From: Fistularia commersonii
Lineage: Eukaryota > Chordata > Actinopteri > Syngnathiformes > Fistulariidae
Direction of reading: 5' to 3'
Assembly (NCBI GenBank): GCA_037954325.1
Contig: JBBMNZ010000016.1
Location: forward strand, 4,156,001 to 4,220,000
DNA: 64,000 bases
Part shown: piece after piece, positions 38,621 through 52,900 of the stretch
How the letters are laid out: each line of letters starts with the position of its first letter
Position numbering within the stretch: position 1 is the stretch's first letter
The notes under the pieces: generated by a model
The model's input: only the letters and a program-made list of their open reading frames with translations
The model's database searches: none
Told to the model about the DNA's origin: nothing
Translations under genes and position numbers: made by a program

Positions 38621-41322
38621 CGTTGTTAAATGTAACCAAACCCTAAAGTTAAGAAGGCATTGCCACATGTCCATTTTGATCGCCTGCCTGTATTTTACAC
38701 GTGTAACCACAAAAAAACTGAAATATTTGATTTGTTCATTATTAAAGATTAAGATTCCCCTTTTGCTTTGCAGTATCCGTGTCTAGGTTAACCGTTGCTT
38801 TCACCTCTGAACACACAGACCTGACAACTTAGGCAGAGCTTCATTCACATTTGCTGAATGAGTGTTTAGCTAAATCCCAGCGGACGGGACCAGATTCAGC
38901 AGAGGTGACAGGCTAAAGCCCTTCCTGTGGCTGAATTAATGTCCACACCAAAGTGCAACCTTTGCAAAGCCTGGTGTGGGACAAAGGGGAGACGAGAGAC
39001 GCAGGGTATGTCGTCATCTTTGAGTAATGGTGTTGCAACAAAGGGATAACTTGAACACACAAAAGCTGGTAATCTTTGTTGTGAGAAGAGTCAGCTTTAA
39101 ACTCTGGTCCACGGGGGTGATGTAAATTATCGAGAAGCCCTTCCATGTTTACAGATTATCCGTGTCGAAAGCTGTTCTGCTTGTCCTTGCATAAAAATAT
39201 TCAAGTGATCACTTGCTGCTTTACCCAAACAAGCAGTTGTCCATTTTGTTTGTTTAGTCAAACAGAGCAGCAGAGTCTGTCCCCAACTAGCCTCTTCATA
39301 AAAAACGTTATACTCCGGGTAAAAATAGGCAAGTTGCTGACTTTGCATATGCAAGATGACTATTATATTGAATGGTCTTATACTTAGATAACAAGTGGTT
39401 GGCAGGTAAAGTTTCCCTAGCTCGTGCAGCTGTCATCTTGAACTGCAAACCCAACACTTTTAACCGGTATTTATAGTTCCGCATGAGAGGCTCCCTGTTA
39501 AGCTTGATGGTCCATTGATGTATGCCTACAACACAAATATAACCTGCAACACAGAAGGAGGCATCGTGAGTTGAGGTGGTAGCAGGTAGTGACATGTTGG
39601 ACTGTGACAAATAGTGTTATGGATGAGAATTAAGGAGTTCCTTGTTGTTGTCTGACACCTCGTTTCTGTCTTTGTGAGTCTGAAGCGCACTCATTTTCAG
39701 TTATTTTGGGAGTGGCTTAACTTCGTTTTACATCCACAAACAGTTGGATATTTTTCTTCTTGTGAAATACGCATTTTCAAGGATGTAAAAAAAATCGTAT
39801 TTTACAGGTCATGCCGGCACTTGAATTGTCTGTGAACAAGAGAAGCCAGCAGATTAGTGAGCAAGGTGCCTAAATGGGAGCCAAGTGTGTCAGTCAGTTG
39901 ATATTTTTGGAGGGCAGCGGCAAGCAGAAGGCTTGGAAATACAGCCACGGGTGCACTGTGTGACCTTTGCTTGTTGTGTCTGTGTCAGAAAAACAGCTGC
40001 TTTTTCAAAGCCAGAGGGTTATGCCTGCAGCAGTCAGTTTCATCGTCCTACATTCACACACGCAGGCTGTGATGTGGATTTATTAATATCTGCTAATACC
40101 ACAGCTGACAATAATTTCTCTTTTTCCTTTTTCAAAATGGTCTGCTGGAATAATTAAAGTTTATTAAATGTTTCTCTTTTAATTTGATGCCACTTTATGA
40201 TTCCTTATCACAACAGTTATCAGGATTCAACGTAGTTTTTCGAACCAATAATGTTTCGTAAAATTATTTATCTTTGAATGTTGTGAACATTCGTGATTTG
40301 CAAAATGTTAATAACTTGACCGACACTTTTTAGGGGATTAACATTTAAAAATCCACATTGATGAACCGGAAAATGTAGAATACAGCTTAAAATAGATTTT
40401 TCACTGAAATCATTTGTGCAAAAGCAGAGAAATATGTTGCAAACAGGCTGTGATAATATAAAATAATTAAAATGACACCGGCAGAAAAAATGACAAAGAA
40501 GCATCAGATGAGGTCATATGGATTAAAAAAAACCTATATAACTAATATTACTGCACAGTAACTACTTTTACTTTTGATATTTTAAGTACATTTTACTGAA
40601 AATACTGGCAGACAGTACTTGAACTTAATTGTACTTTTTCTTGCAGTGAGGCGCTGGTCCTTTGTCAAATGTGAATTATTTGGATCCTTTGTCCATCACT
40701 AGTTTCAACAAAGTCACAAAGCTTATCAAAGAGGTAAACAATAATATTTAAACTAGTTAACAAACATAGTGACCTTCTCAAGTGTTACTGTAACAAACAC
40801 AATGATCACAAACAATAAAAATAGACAACTTTATTGATCAGTTTCATTATTGTCTTCAGTAAAGAGCTCAGTAGTGCACATTTCAAGATATTCATAGTCA
40901 AATGCTCACATCATTTCAAGAAAACATGCAAATTCAAGCAATCTATCTTTCTCACCATTAATCTTCGATTACAATCAGGATGAGGAAATAATATTCAAAA
41001 ATAAGCTAAAGCAACACTGAGTTGCTAGGTAAAGTTTAGGGATGTATGATATTCCTGTCATGCTATCAGAATCGACTTATATTAGCTTTAGAATTGAGCA
41101 TCATGTCAAAGTTTTACTGTTTCTGACGCATCAGTGGAAATAATCTGCAGAAACAAAGTGTGTTTTATATATGACCAAGCAGATGTAGCATTACATATGT
41201 ATACAGTATTTCCACAAACTACCAGATGAATAAATCATAAAATATTGGCACCTTTGATTTTAGAAAGAGGAAAGCCAAAAAGAAACTCTTCCATGAAAAT
41301 ATTGTGCTGGCCTAAATGCTGG
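38621..41322. other. intergenic or distal reps2 3' region, nothing recognised
   Basis: A+T-rich DNA without recognised genes. The part above about 40830 may be reps2 3' UTR depending on which poly(A) signal is used. Confidence 0.5.
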
Positions 41323-41328
41323 TTTATT
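41323..41328 (-). terminator. candidate polyadenylation signal for reps2
   Basis: A minus-strand AATAAA lies about 840 bases downstream of the reps2 stop; another is at 40830-40835. Either would give a 3' UTR of about 0.85-1.35 kb, which includes the (CA)n tract at 42063-42092. Choice between them is a guess without transcript data. Confidence 0.3.
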
Positions 41329-42060
41329 TTTGAATTGATATTTAGATAGGACTAAACTATTCACAGTATTGATCCAGTATGGAAATAGTTTTTTGCATGA
41401 TCTTTAAAAAAATAAAATAAGAAATGTTTCAATAAAGATGGAACTAGTCTTCAAGTTGAAAGGCACAAATACTGAACTAATGCAGCTAAAAGTGTCTATA
41501 TTTCTGCTGACAGTGACAGTCTGTCCAAAAACCAAAACAATGAAAGTCTGCATACTTGATGGAATGGTAACTCATCGAATTAGAGAAACATTTCACTTTT
41601 TTTCAAGTACTTCTGTGCATTTTCTTTTCTTTCAGTGCAATAAATCATCAAAATCAAATACTTATCCATAGCAACACCACATCCTTTAGACCAAAAGTTG
41701 ATGTAGATGATCAAGTTAATAAAAGCAAAATACCAAGTGTGATACAGTTAAGAGTTTGAGCGCAGAAAATAAACTTATATCTAAATGTATGATCTCATTG
41801 ATGTCGTGCCTGTATGTGAGAGTCATGAGGCGGAGGGTGACTTAAATTGTTAGAAGGTAGTGTTTTTCATATTCAGTGATTTAAAAAAGCATCGTCAAAA
41901 ATGAAACTGAATAAAATTTAAATGTGGAACCGCGTCCGAACACTCAAGAATCAATTGGCTGCACGTTCAATCTTTGCATCTCTCTTTCTTCTTCAGCCCT
42001 TTTACAATAGTTCTGAGATAGTGACACGCACACACACACATGCAAGCACGTGCTAGCGTG

Positions 42061-42062
<2 letters not shown>

Positions 42063-42092
<30 letters not shown>
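42063..42092. repeat. (CA)n microsatellite in presumed reps2 3' UTR
   Basis: A CA array 76-105 bases downstream of the reps2 stop; in the transcript it would read as a (TG)n tract. Confidence 0.95.
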
Positions 42093-42094
<2 letters not shown>

Positions 42095-42167
42095 CACACA
42101 CTGGCTCAAACATTCAGTGACACTAATTAACAGTAAAGATGTGACCTTCTGTGAACTGAAGCCCCAG

Positions 42168-42236
42168 TCACGTAGAGGCCAGAGGCCTCAGGAGATCCAG
42201 CTGAGACTCCAAGGTGACCCTCTCCTGGTGGACAAC
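42168..42236 (-). CDS. reps2: reps2 exon 19: last coding exon and stop
   Basis: It encodes VVHQERVTLESQLDLLRPLA, then ST and TGA at 42168-42170. It matches the mammalian end EVHQERIALENQLEQLRP. Acceptor ccctgcag. This fixes the gene's 3' coding end. Confidence 0.96.
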   Translation of the reverse strand, partial: VVHQERVTLESQLDLLRPLAST

Positions 42237-43926
42237 CTGCAGGGAACAATAACACATGACCTCTGATCACTGCATTCTCAACAGGGAACACACCACAGGG
42301 ACTAACACTACTGTTTTATTTTAATTTTCCTTTATTTCTTTTAATCTAGAACAATTTTAATCCTTGCTAGCAGATGTGCAATGCTTGTCTGTGGAGGTTC
42401 TCAGTCATCCAGGTCATGGTGAATTCATAAGGGGTGAAACGTCTTCAAGTGAAGAAATTCAAGTCCAATTGCCACAACAAAAATATATCAACAATATACA
42501 TCATATCCAGTACAAAACGTGAAAATATCTTCTGGTTGTGCAGAATAAATAACAACTGAATTCTTATAATTTAACTAGTTGAAAATGCTTGTTTTTCAAG
42601 GCTCGAGCAAACCAAAGATCATCAATACCAACTTCCCAAGATAGTTAGAGACCATACATAGATCACCTCCTAAAATTGGAAATTGTGATGTGATAACTCA
42701 AGAAATTTTTGCAAATGGACCAGATGGCAGAGCCAGGCTCTTGACAGGTGAATGCTCTTGCATCTCCTGGCTTGCTATATTTGACTTAAAGCTTTTTTGC
42801 ATTTGATTAAAAAGACTTGAATAAGATGAACTCCCAATATTCTTCATCCAAGCTGAGGATGACTCAGGTCAGTTTACATTGTGCTCTTTGTTGTTTGCGG
42901 GCGATTCATAAACTCAGGGGATAAAATCGTTTGCAGCGCCTCTCTCCATATCAGGTCTTAAGTGACTCTGATTTGCTCATGTGTTTCACATGAAATGAAT
43001 GATTTCTTTTCAAATTTGTAACCCAAGAATCACCTATGATTCTGCTAGAAATCCTCAATAATCACAAATAAACAACTCATTAATCAAAATGAAGCAGGAA
43101 TCTCAAGAAAATCAGAGAGTAACAAGGAGCCATGCTGACATCTTATCCCGCTCTTTAAAATGTGTCTGGTTTAACACTGTGATATTTCCTTTATCATGCG
43201 GTAATGCAAATCTTCTAAAATCATCCATTAACAACAAGGATAAAGAACAATATAGATGTGACTGCAAATATAAGTTTTCACATGAAAAAATGTCAGCTTA
43301 AAAAAGTGATATTCCCTCCTTTCAAGCTCTGTCCCTCCTTGCACGCCTTCCCGGTGCTGCATGCCGAGCCAGCCCAGGCTCTATTTTAAAGAAGACAGTT
43401 GGGAATGCCATTGACTGATTGGTATTTCAACAAGGCCCGTGTCTATATAAAGACACATGTGCCTTTCTCTGCAGAATTCCAAGGATGCTTTGAGGAACTA
43501 GTGTGGCAGAATTAGATCCTAGATTACCTCAAACCAATGAAAAGAATGCCATTGTAAAAGGCTGGAACCGGCCTATTGCAGCTATGTACTGTACTCGAGA
43601 GAGAGACCTGAAATAAGCCTTTTTTGTTAGAGCCAGACTCCTTTTGAGCCATAGTCTGAGTTATATTAAAGCTATTGGAGGTATCACTCCTGGAGAATGA
43701 CAAGCATGTAGCATGTGTTCCAAATTGGAGTTCTTGTGCCAGCGGCAGACCTCCAACACAAACAGCCACATATGTGCCATTAATTCAACCGAGAGGTTGA
43801 TGGAGGGGGAACAGACAGATCTCTGCTTTAGCACAGTTTGGCTGGCTACTTTAGCACTGCACTACAATAATAATGGGCAGGGTTCTGCTTTCTACTTCTG
43901 TTAAAAAAAAATCCCCCCCCCCTCTC

Positions 43927-43972
<46 letters not shown>

Positions 43973-46883
43973 GATGTATATATAAAACTAAATATATAAT
44001 GTATAATGTATATATATATATCATATTTTATATATATATACTACACTGCTATTATATATATAGTAGTGTAAAAGTAATATAATAGTAATAGATAATTATT
44101 GAAATACATATAAAATCAAAACTGTAACAAATTGCAACCAAGTTACGATTAATTTGGTTAATTGTAACTATTGCGATAGCATGAGTTCTATCAAAACCAT
44201 GCCTGTGTTTAAAAAGCTGAGGCATGAAAAAATACAAAGTAAATGAATGCACATGCAGTGTTTTGATTTTGACATATGTGGCCCCAAGTTTCTGCCATTT
44301 ATGAAGATATCTGGGTCATTTTTTGTAATATATTTGGGTATTAAGGGGATTTCTGGAGGTGTAGATGTGCCCTGCAGAGGAGAGGGATGAAGGTTTGCTG
44401 CAGCAATCCGGAATACATGGAATGCTGGGGCCACAGGGAGTTGAGAAAAAGGAGGTGGAGGATTTTAAGTGCTTGGGGTGAACCGTCGGCAACGGCGAGT
44501 GTGAAAAGGACAGGAAGAAACGCATTCAAGTTGGTTGGAACGGGCGGAGAAAAGTGTCAGGAGTAATGCGTGATATAAGAGTATCAGCCAGATGTACAAG
44601 ACGGTGGTGAGACCAGTGATGCTGTATGATCCGGAAACAGCGGCGATGAGCATTGAGCAAAAGACAGGAAGCAGACATGAAGCTGTTTTCTTTGGATGAG
44701 GATGGATAGGATCAGGATTGAGTCGATCGGAAGGACAGCGCATCAGACGTTTTGGAGATAAAGTCAGTAAGGCCAGACTGAGATGGTTCGGTTATATACA
44801 GAGGAGGGAGAGTGAATATTTGGCTGGACAGATGTTGAGCTTGAAACTGCCAGACTGGAGGCCCAGAAGACTGAAATTGAGATTCACGGGTGAAGTGAAA
44901 GAGGATGTGAATTAATTGGTGTTAAAAAAGAAGTTGCAGAGAATAGGGTTAGATAGGGGGCAGATGATTTGCTGTGGTGACCCCTGAAGGGAGCAGCTTC
45001 AAGGTATTTTCTTATAGTTTTTGGTTGGTGTTTTTTTTTTTTTACTGATTTTTGGCAGTACAAGCAAACTTCTGCTGATCCTTTTTAATGTAATAGTTGC
45101 AGCAGGGCAGCGTGGCGGCCCAGTGGTTAGCGCTTTCACCTCACAGCTCCAAGGACTCTAGTTTGATTTCCAAAGAAGATCTTTCTCATAAACATTACTG
45201 CTATCAATGAGTTTACTTGTGTGACTTGATAAGAACCTCTTAATCAAGTGCAGGTTTTATGCAATTCTGGACTGTCTGTCGGGTCACACCGCGCCAACCT
45301 CTGCCCACATCTGCCGCTTTTCTAGCATTTTAATCTTTAAAAGTCACAGCCATGCAGTTGAAACATATAGCAATACAAATTCTCTACAGCATTTTTCAGT
45401 GAAACCACAGAAGGACTCTTGGTCATCCACCACTGCGTACACTGTTGTTGGGCTTAACCACATTATTAGTTCTCTTAATCTATTCATTGTGAAACCCATA
45501 TTTCATGCCAAGTGACTGCCAGAAACTTTGGAGAAGAAAACCTCCTGTATGGTTTGATAAAAACTGATGAAGGCAGGAAACTTTTGATTATTCATTGTCA
45601 CTTGAAATGAAAGGCACATTGAGAAAACTTATCTGCAGGAACCAGCATTTCTGCAGTGTTTTTGTTCATAAATATGCTGGCTTTTCTCATTTCAACGGCG
45701 ATGGTTTGGTGTGACGGTGCAGGGAGAGGGCAGGGAATGTCACAAAATCATTGCAGGCTATCACTGATGTTATCCACACCCTTCCACAAATACAGGCATG
45801 AGCTACATGGGCAAAAATGATGCACCCGTTTTGCATCTTTGAGTTGCTGTGGCTGGAAATTGAAGTGGCGCTGACCTTGAATTGCTGCTGAAGCTCGCTA
45901 TTCAGACGAGTTAACACCGCGTTGGTTTCCTTGTTTTTACGGATCGCCATCTGGATCTCTCTCTTCTGCCTGGACAATAATCTGAAAGAGTGTTAAATAT
46001 ATTTTACATTTTTTTTGGACTGAGTACAAAATAATTCTTCATGTGCAGAGAATGTACTTCTGGGATGTATTCATTTATACCTCTGTATATTGCTATTGCT
46101 TTATTTTCTTGGTTGAGCCTTGGTTATTTATCACTTTTGACTTTTGGTGAATTCTTTCAGGTGATGAGATTTACATACAGTGCAGTATATATGCATGTGA
46201 ATGTGTGTCTGTTGCTCTATTTGTATTTCAATACGATTAACAAAAAGGAAAAAAAAAACCTCACATGTCATTACTTGTTAACTTTTAAGATTTTTCAATT
46301 AAGTTAAGGAATTCACATTACATTTGGACATTTCAGATTATCCAATTTTATTTGAAGTCTTAAATTATAATTTAAACACTTGGGTGTCTGGAAACCAGCA
46401 CCAGGGGGCCCTGAGATTTCTGAGAAATAACTCAAATAACTTTTAAGAAGTTCTTAAACTCGCATTAAGTGATGCCTTATGGCAAACGCGTTTCTTGTTT
46501 TTGCTTTAAACAAAAAATACTGCTTTTGACATGACAGCTGGATTACATTTGATGTTAATGTGTTACAAATGTCCCTCTTGCTCCTCAGCCAATCACAGGG
46601 TTTTCCAAGTTGCATTTTTACATTCAGTGTTTGTAAGAATTCTCAAGATGTAAATGTGATTTAAGCATCACAAAAACAACTTTTTTTAAAAATCAAGCCC
46701 TTGTTTAAAGCACTACACAAGTGCGAGGGGCATCTGTGGTTCTGTTGGTAGAGTTCCAATTTGAGGCTGATGGTTCACTTGTAGGCTCCCCCTGCCTGCA
46801 TGCTGGAGTGTCTTTGAGCAAAACATTGAACGACCAAGTTGCCAATGATGGTCTGATTATGCCTTGCATGGTAGCTCTGCCAT

Positions 46884-46921
<38 letters not shown>

Positions 46922-49900
46922 TTGTAATCCAGTGTAAAGCGCTTTGAAGCCCCAATGTGTGAGAGCACTTTTTAAGTTGAGCCCATTAACTTTGACAGAA
47001 TCCCACTGTGTTTTTCATTGGAAGCCCTTCTAATGAATAAATTATATCTATATATTTGTATTTTTTTCACCGGGAGAAGAAAACTGGCAAGAAGAACTTC
47101 CGCTCTAAAAGTCATTTAATTTCCTGTCGCTTTAAAATTTTTTTTTGCAAAAGTTAAAAAGACCACGTTCTCCTTAAAGGCTCACGTGTTGATAGAAACA
47201 TCGTTTTATGCCACAGGGTGCAAATTACAACATTCAGCAAGATTTAATTGTAGCACGGTATGTTCTGAGTTTATTGAAGGAAGAAGATCAAAAAGGTAAA
47301 TGTCAGACTAACTTTTGTGTGGGTTTGCTGGAGGGAGGAAACGGCATCGCAGCTGGGGGTCCGGACTCCATGTTCTGGCTGTCTGGGTGATATTTCCTGC
47401 GGATGGGTTTCTGTGGAGCCTGGCTATGAGATCCTCCAATCATATCCTGAAAAAAAAAAACATAAACGGCATAAAAAATGATTCATTTCTCATATTTATC
47501 AGGCTCCCACAAGATCATATTTGACTTTTCCTGACCGGTTTGGAAGCATTTGGCAAGTCTTCAGTACTGTGACCAAATCTGGAGCGTGGACTCTGCTCCC
47601 TCATCTTCACACTGCTCTCCTCCTGCAAAAAAAAAAAAAAAGAAGCAATCACATTTCTGTTTTGCATCAAAGGGGACAGGATAACCAGCAGAAGAACCCT
47701 GATGTCACAGGAAAGTGGAATGATTTAAAGATAAGGCTTAAGAGGCCAGGAGAAAATGTGTCCGCCCTGACAGAGGGAAAATCACTGCTTTTCCTGCAGG
47801 AACAGCAACTAGTGCTCTCCAGCTGCAGCTTACTACCTGCTCAGGGGCAGCCATGAAAGATTAACTTGCCTCTATTGCGTCTCTTTTCTGCTTCACGGTC
47901 GTTACTCTTTCCTGGACATCCTAACAAATCACCACCTGCTTCCTTTGGACCTCGGTTAATAGTGCATGAATCTGAAAAATGGGTTGAATTTTGTTCATTT
48001 CTTTACCCCACATATAAAAGCTAGGGCATTTCCTGTAGGGAGCACCTTTGGCAGGTTCACCACCCCAATCTAACAATCACCAGCTGTTAATTTTGAATTC
48101 AGTGAATTCAATCCAGTCTTTGGCTGTCTCAAGCATGGCGGAGGTTGAAACGCCTCAGCCTCACTTGATGATTTATACAGGCCAGTGCTAGAGCTGTAAA
48201 TTGCTTTTTGTCTTGCGATTCTCTACGCCGCTGAATATGAAATCCGATGGCTGCACGGAAATGTCTGAAAGCAGCGCTGCTACAGAGTGGCGGCTTCAAT
48301 GAACGTATGTGCGGTCACAGTAGCCAGGGGTTTCCGTCGATTAAGGCTAAGGCCGAAGAAGTGCCATTACTTTTGCGCAGACCTTTACAGCTGGTCATAT
48401 TCAACTCACATTATCCACTAAATGAGACAAAAGTCAATACAGTGTGCGATAATTGTGCTTAAATGTACACATTCAATGTGTTTACATTTGCATTGGATCA
48501 ATAGATTAGTGCACCGCTCTCCAGAGAGGACTGTAAGTAGAAATATGTATTTACATTTACTGTGCTTGGAAAAAATACACAACCGTGGCATTTAGGTCAC
48601 AACTGAAGAAACTCCTGGCTACAAGACAGTTTTTTGTCAACTGGTCAGTAGTTCCTTCTAATGAAGTCTTCACTGTGAAAGTTTCTTGCAACAAAGACAA
48701 ATGTATCCCTCCTCGAAATTAGCTGAAATTAATTGCAATAAATCAAATTGTCATGAGTGATCAATTGTAGAATAGAGTTAGATGACATTGTTACGGCATT
48801 TTAGGAGGATGCCTCCTGGGTACCACCCAGTGTTCTGGGGACATCCAGCCACTTGAAGGCTCCTTAGTTGACCGATTATTACATATCATTACTTATCCTA
48901 TCTGGCTGAGGAACACCTTGAAGTACCCCAGGAAGAGCCAAAGACCATTAAATGGCACAACTTGGATTGACCTGCTTAGTCTGTTTTCATAGTAACTGAA
49001 AAATAAGACTGTCATAGAATGTAGATGAGACAAATGTTTGGAAGCCAAACTCATGCTTTATGTATTAGCCGTGGCCCCTAGCCATAGAGTTTTAACTTTA
49101 TTCCTCAAATCAATCAATTAATTCATTATCTGCACGACTTATCCTGCTCTTACGGTCACAGGGAGGGATGGAGTTTATTCCAGAGGTCCTTGGGCGAGGG
49201 GTCATTGGGGTTCACGTCAAGAGCAAAGGATAGAGCCGCAATGACATACAACCATTCACTCTTTCATTCACACGTCAGGGAAATTTGGTGTCGCAGATGA
49301 ACCTAATGCATGTTTTTGGAGTGTAGGAGGAAACTCGAGAACCCATGCAGAAGGGGAGGACAGGAAAACACCACACAGAAAGGCCCCCTTTTTGGGACCT
49401 TATCGTCATGGGGTAAAAGTGCCAACCACTGCGCCACCCTGTGCACCTTAACCATATGTAGTCCTCTTTGTACACAGACCACCAACCACGCTTAGTGCAA
49501 AAATGCGTGTGTCCCCAAATTACTGTATAATAGTCATTCATTGTAATATCGCTGTACCTCTCCACTAAGTTATATATATGTCATTTTTGCACAAACCTGC
49601 ATGTAAAGGCAATTCAGAAAGTAGGGGGAGGTGAAATTATGGCCTCCTTTGCAGAGCAAACAAACAGTAAATGGATTCAGATGGGAGACTCGTAGAGGTA
49701 ATACCAAAGGATCCAGTTTCAATTCTACCTGTAGTTTATTTGTCTCCCTCCGACAACCTTGAGGTGGTTTAAGTTTCTGTTTGTCTTACAAAGGAAAACC
49801 ATAATATACACCACCTTTAGGCGGGTCCACACACCGCTTGGTTTTAATGAAGTGTGAGAAGAAACAAAAAAATGGCAACGCCTCGCAGGAGAATGGAGGG

Positions 49901-52900
49901 TAAGAGATGCAAGAGCATTTGTAATAGAGAATCTCAGGCAGGATTCAAAGTGCTCTTTGACTTCAACAACAAACAAAAGGGTATGGCAGACTCATAACTC
50001 TATTCCCATTAGATATGTTGTACTTTAACGTGCATCAATCATGGCCTGATTTGTTTCGATTTGATTCAGCTGAAACTATAAAAAGTGTCTTTGTCCGACA
50101 ACAAAAGACAACAGGGCCTGTAAAGCACTTGGGCTGAATGTCACTTCAGCCAAAAATAAATCCTTGACATGTTCACTTGCATGTATTCAAGGGGGCTGCG
50201 ATATTTGATGGTCTTTAGCTTCCTTTATTTCTTTGTCTTGAAAAACACTTGTATATTTACACCTTAGTGAGCACTTTAAGGAGAACCATCTGTGGTATGC
50301 GGGCAAATACTGACACATTTGCAAACAACATTGAACTCTAAACATAAGAGAGAGGAAAAGCAGACTTTGCACTCACCTCTTCTTTAAAACGGCTGAAGTC
50401 TGCAAAATTTGGCTGCAGCACCTTATTCTGAGAAGATTTGTCGGAGCCTTTGACGAAATGAGGAACCTGAAATGACCGAATATTAATATAGAATTAGAAA
50501 ACCCTCCCTTGTTCCACCCGTTCAGATGTCTTTTTTTGTGTAGCTGATCTGTAAAGAGTGCAGTTGAACCCGGCCTACCTGTGATGTCGATGGTCTTGGA
50601 GGGAGAGCTGGAGGAGGCAGCAACCATCCACTTTTAACCCCTGAAATTCAAAGAAAATACATGAAAACCAAAAGTAGTATTCTCATTTTTTTGCCATCTA
50701 TAGATCCAAATTCACCGTCCATTGGTGTGTATTTTTCTGTTTGAAAGGTGAGAAGTAGAAACATCAAGACCAGTTCCCCTTTTATTTTTTACCAAAAAGG
50801 AGAACTACAAGGAGTATTTCCCCTTTAGTTCCCATAGAGGGGAACTACTTTGAAGACAAAAACCTGGCCACGAGCTTGAGGTAGCGCAGACATGACGACC
50901 GGACGTTGTACAGATAGCTGATTTTTTTGAGAATGAGATGTACCGGGCGTGGCCTGCTGGAAGAGCTTGTTGAGGTCCAGAGAAGAGGCTCTGGAATGGG
51001 TCTTTTGTGGTCGAGGTGGAGGCGTTGGAGGCTCTTCCGCCTTCTTCATCGCGTCGTCGATTGATGTGCTGGAATATGATCTGGAAAAGAGGTCACGATG
51101 GAAGAAAAAGGGGAATAATGAGATCGTGGTTGAGGGGTACGGAATAGTTCACCCATCTGGACTGATTTTCACCTTGGTCTGTTTTTTGTCCTTGTGTGAG
51201 GGTCAAGCTCCTGAGTTGACCCTGCGAGGGCAAAGACAATGTTTTAATTTTTGTTTGTGTCGGTAAGCGAGAAACAACTACATCGTTGAGGAGCCAAGCT
51301 GAAATTACATTTGTGAACTCTATTCAGTCAGTACTATACAGATTTGTTATTGTGGCAGCCATGATTGTTATAATATTATAGTGAATCATTAAAAAAAGTC
51401 CTGCCATTGTCATGTCCTGACTTCAATGTAACCAAAATTACCAAGGTATTTTTACAACAAATGTTAAAATGGTCTCCTATTTAACAGTTCATTCCTGCTC
51501 AAACCAAATGAAAAACGGGTTGAGGCAACTATGTAATGGAGGGGAGGAGAAACAAATATATGATAAAATTCAGTGGCTCCCACCATGTCGATTGTAAACA
51601 AATAATAGGGAGGGGAAGCAAGAAATTTACTATCATCTGGCCCGGCGGGAAAAGCACCAATGTGAAGTCGTTGTTTCTCTTGAGATGCCATCCTCTTCAG
51701 ACCCGTATCTGTGGGTGAGGAGAAATACAGGGACAAATCTACGATTTAAATTTGTTACTTAAGTGATATCAATTCACATTTTCATGCAGATGTATTTTTT
51801 TTACCTAGTTTACAAGATTCTTCCATCAACTCTTGTTTTGTCATAACCATATTTGACTGCCTCTCTATGATGTGCTGATCCTGAAAAAAGTGAAATAAGA
51901 ACATATTATCATTCTGCAGAAATGAATATATCAATTTTTCACATATTTCATTTTTCAAAAATGATGATTGCATACCAGGAAGTAATAACCTCTAGTCGAA
52001 AAATCAGCATAGTGTTGAGGATGAACTTAAATCGGCATGTCTAGCTTGTTAGTGCCCTCTACAGGTCATATTGAACCACTTAAACCCTGAATACTGAGAA
52101 TTTTATTTACCGTATTACTTTGCCTTGATTCATCTTCCTCAAAGACAATAAGAGGTTCTGCACTCTGAAAACAAAAGCATCACAAGACCATTTGTAACAT
52201 GAATACTGCAGATGGGAAATCTAATCGCCGCGTCTCTTACAGCTGAAGTGTGTGGTAGTTCCCCCTCCTGCTGCAGAAAGCCCGGCTGTAGGGTTGGGGG
52301 AAGGCTCTCGGGGAGCGGGTAGCCATTCTTGCGTGCTACGATCAAGTGAAATGCTGTGCAAAACTCAGCGAAGGTGAGAGCTCCATCTCTATCCACGTCA
52401 CTCAACTCCCTGAAATTAGTAGGGAAGGTAAAATAACAAGCTACCGCTCAGTTTATGATCTACCGTGGACAGTTATTCTCAAGTCCAGAAATATTTAATG
52501 GAAATTTGCATTTCTCTAGTGATACCTTGTAGTAAAAACGCACAAGTCAGTTTTTGAATGCAGCAGTTGTAGTAATACAAACTATAAAAACATTTAACAT
52601 TTCATTGGAGGAACAGCTGAAAGCTATAACTCAAGGTTACAAAATGAGAAGAAACCATTTCACAGTCTGAACCCAACTGGGCAGAAAGTTAACACCTGCT
52701 TTGTTTACACAAGGAATTACATTTAGAGACGGGGTGGAAACATGTACCTTTGGTCAGCCCAAATAGTGTACTAATGACATATTTAGTGTCAGGTGGACTG
52801 TTTTGATGTCCACATAGGGCAAACCAACCATATGCTCTGTTTAATATTAAACTATATCAGGCCTCTAGTCATTGCCTTATATCCAAATTTGAGTAGTTTC

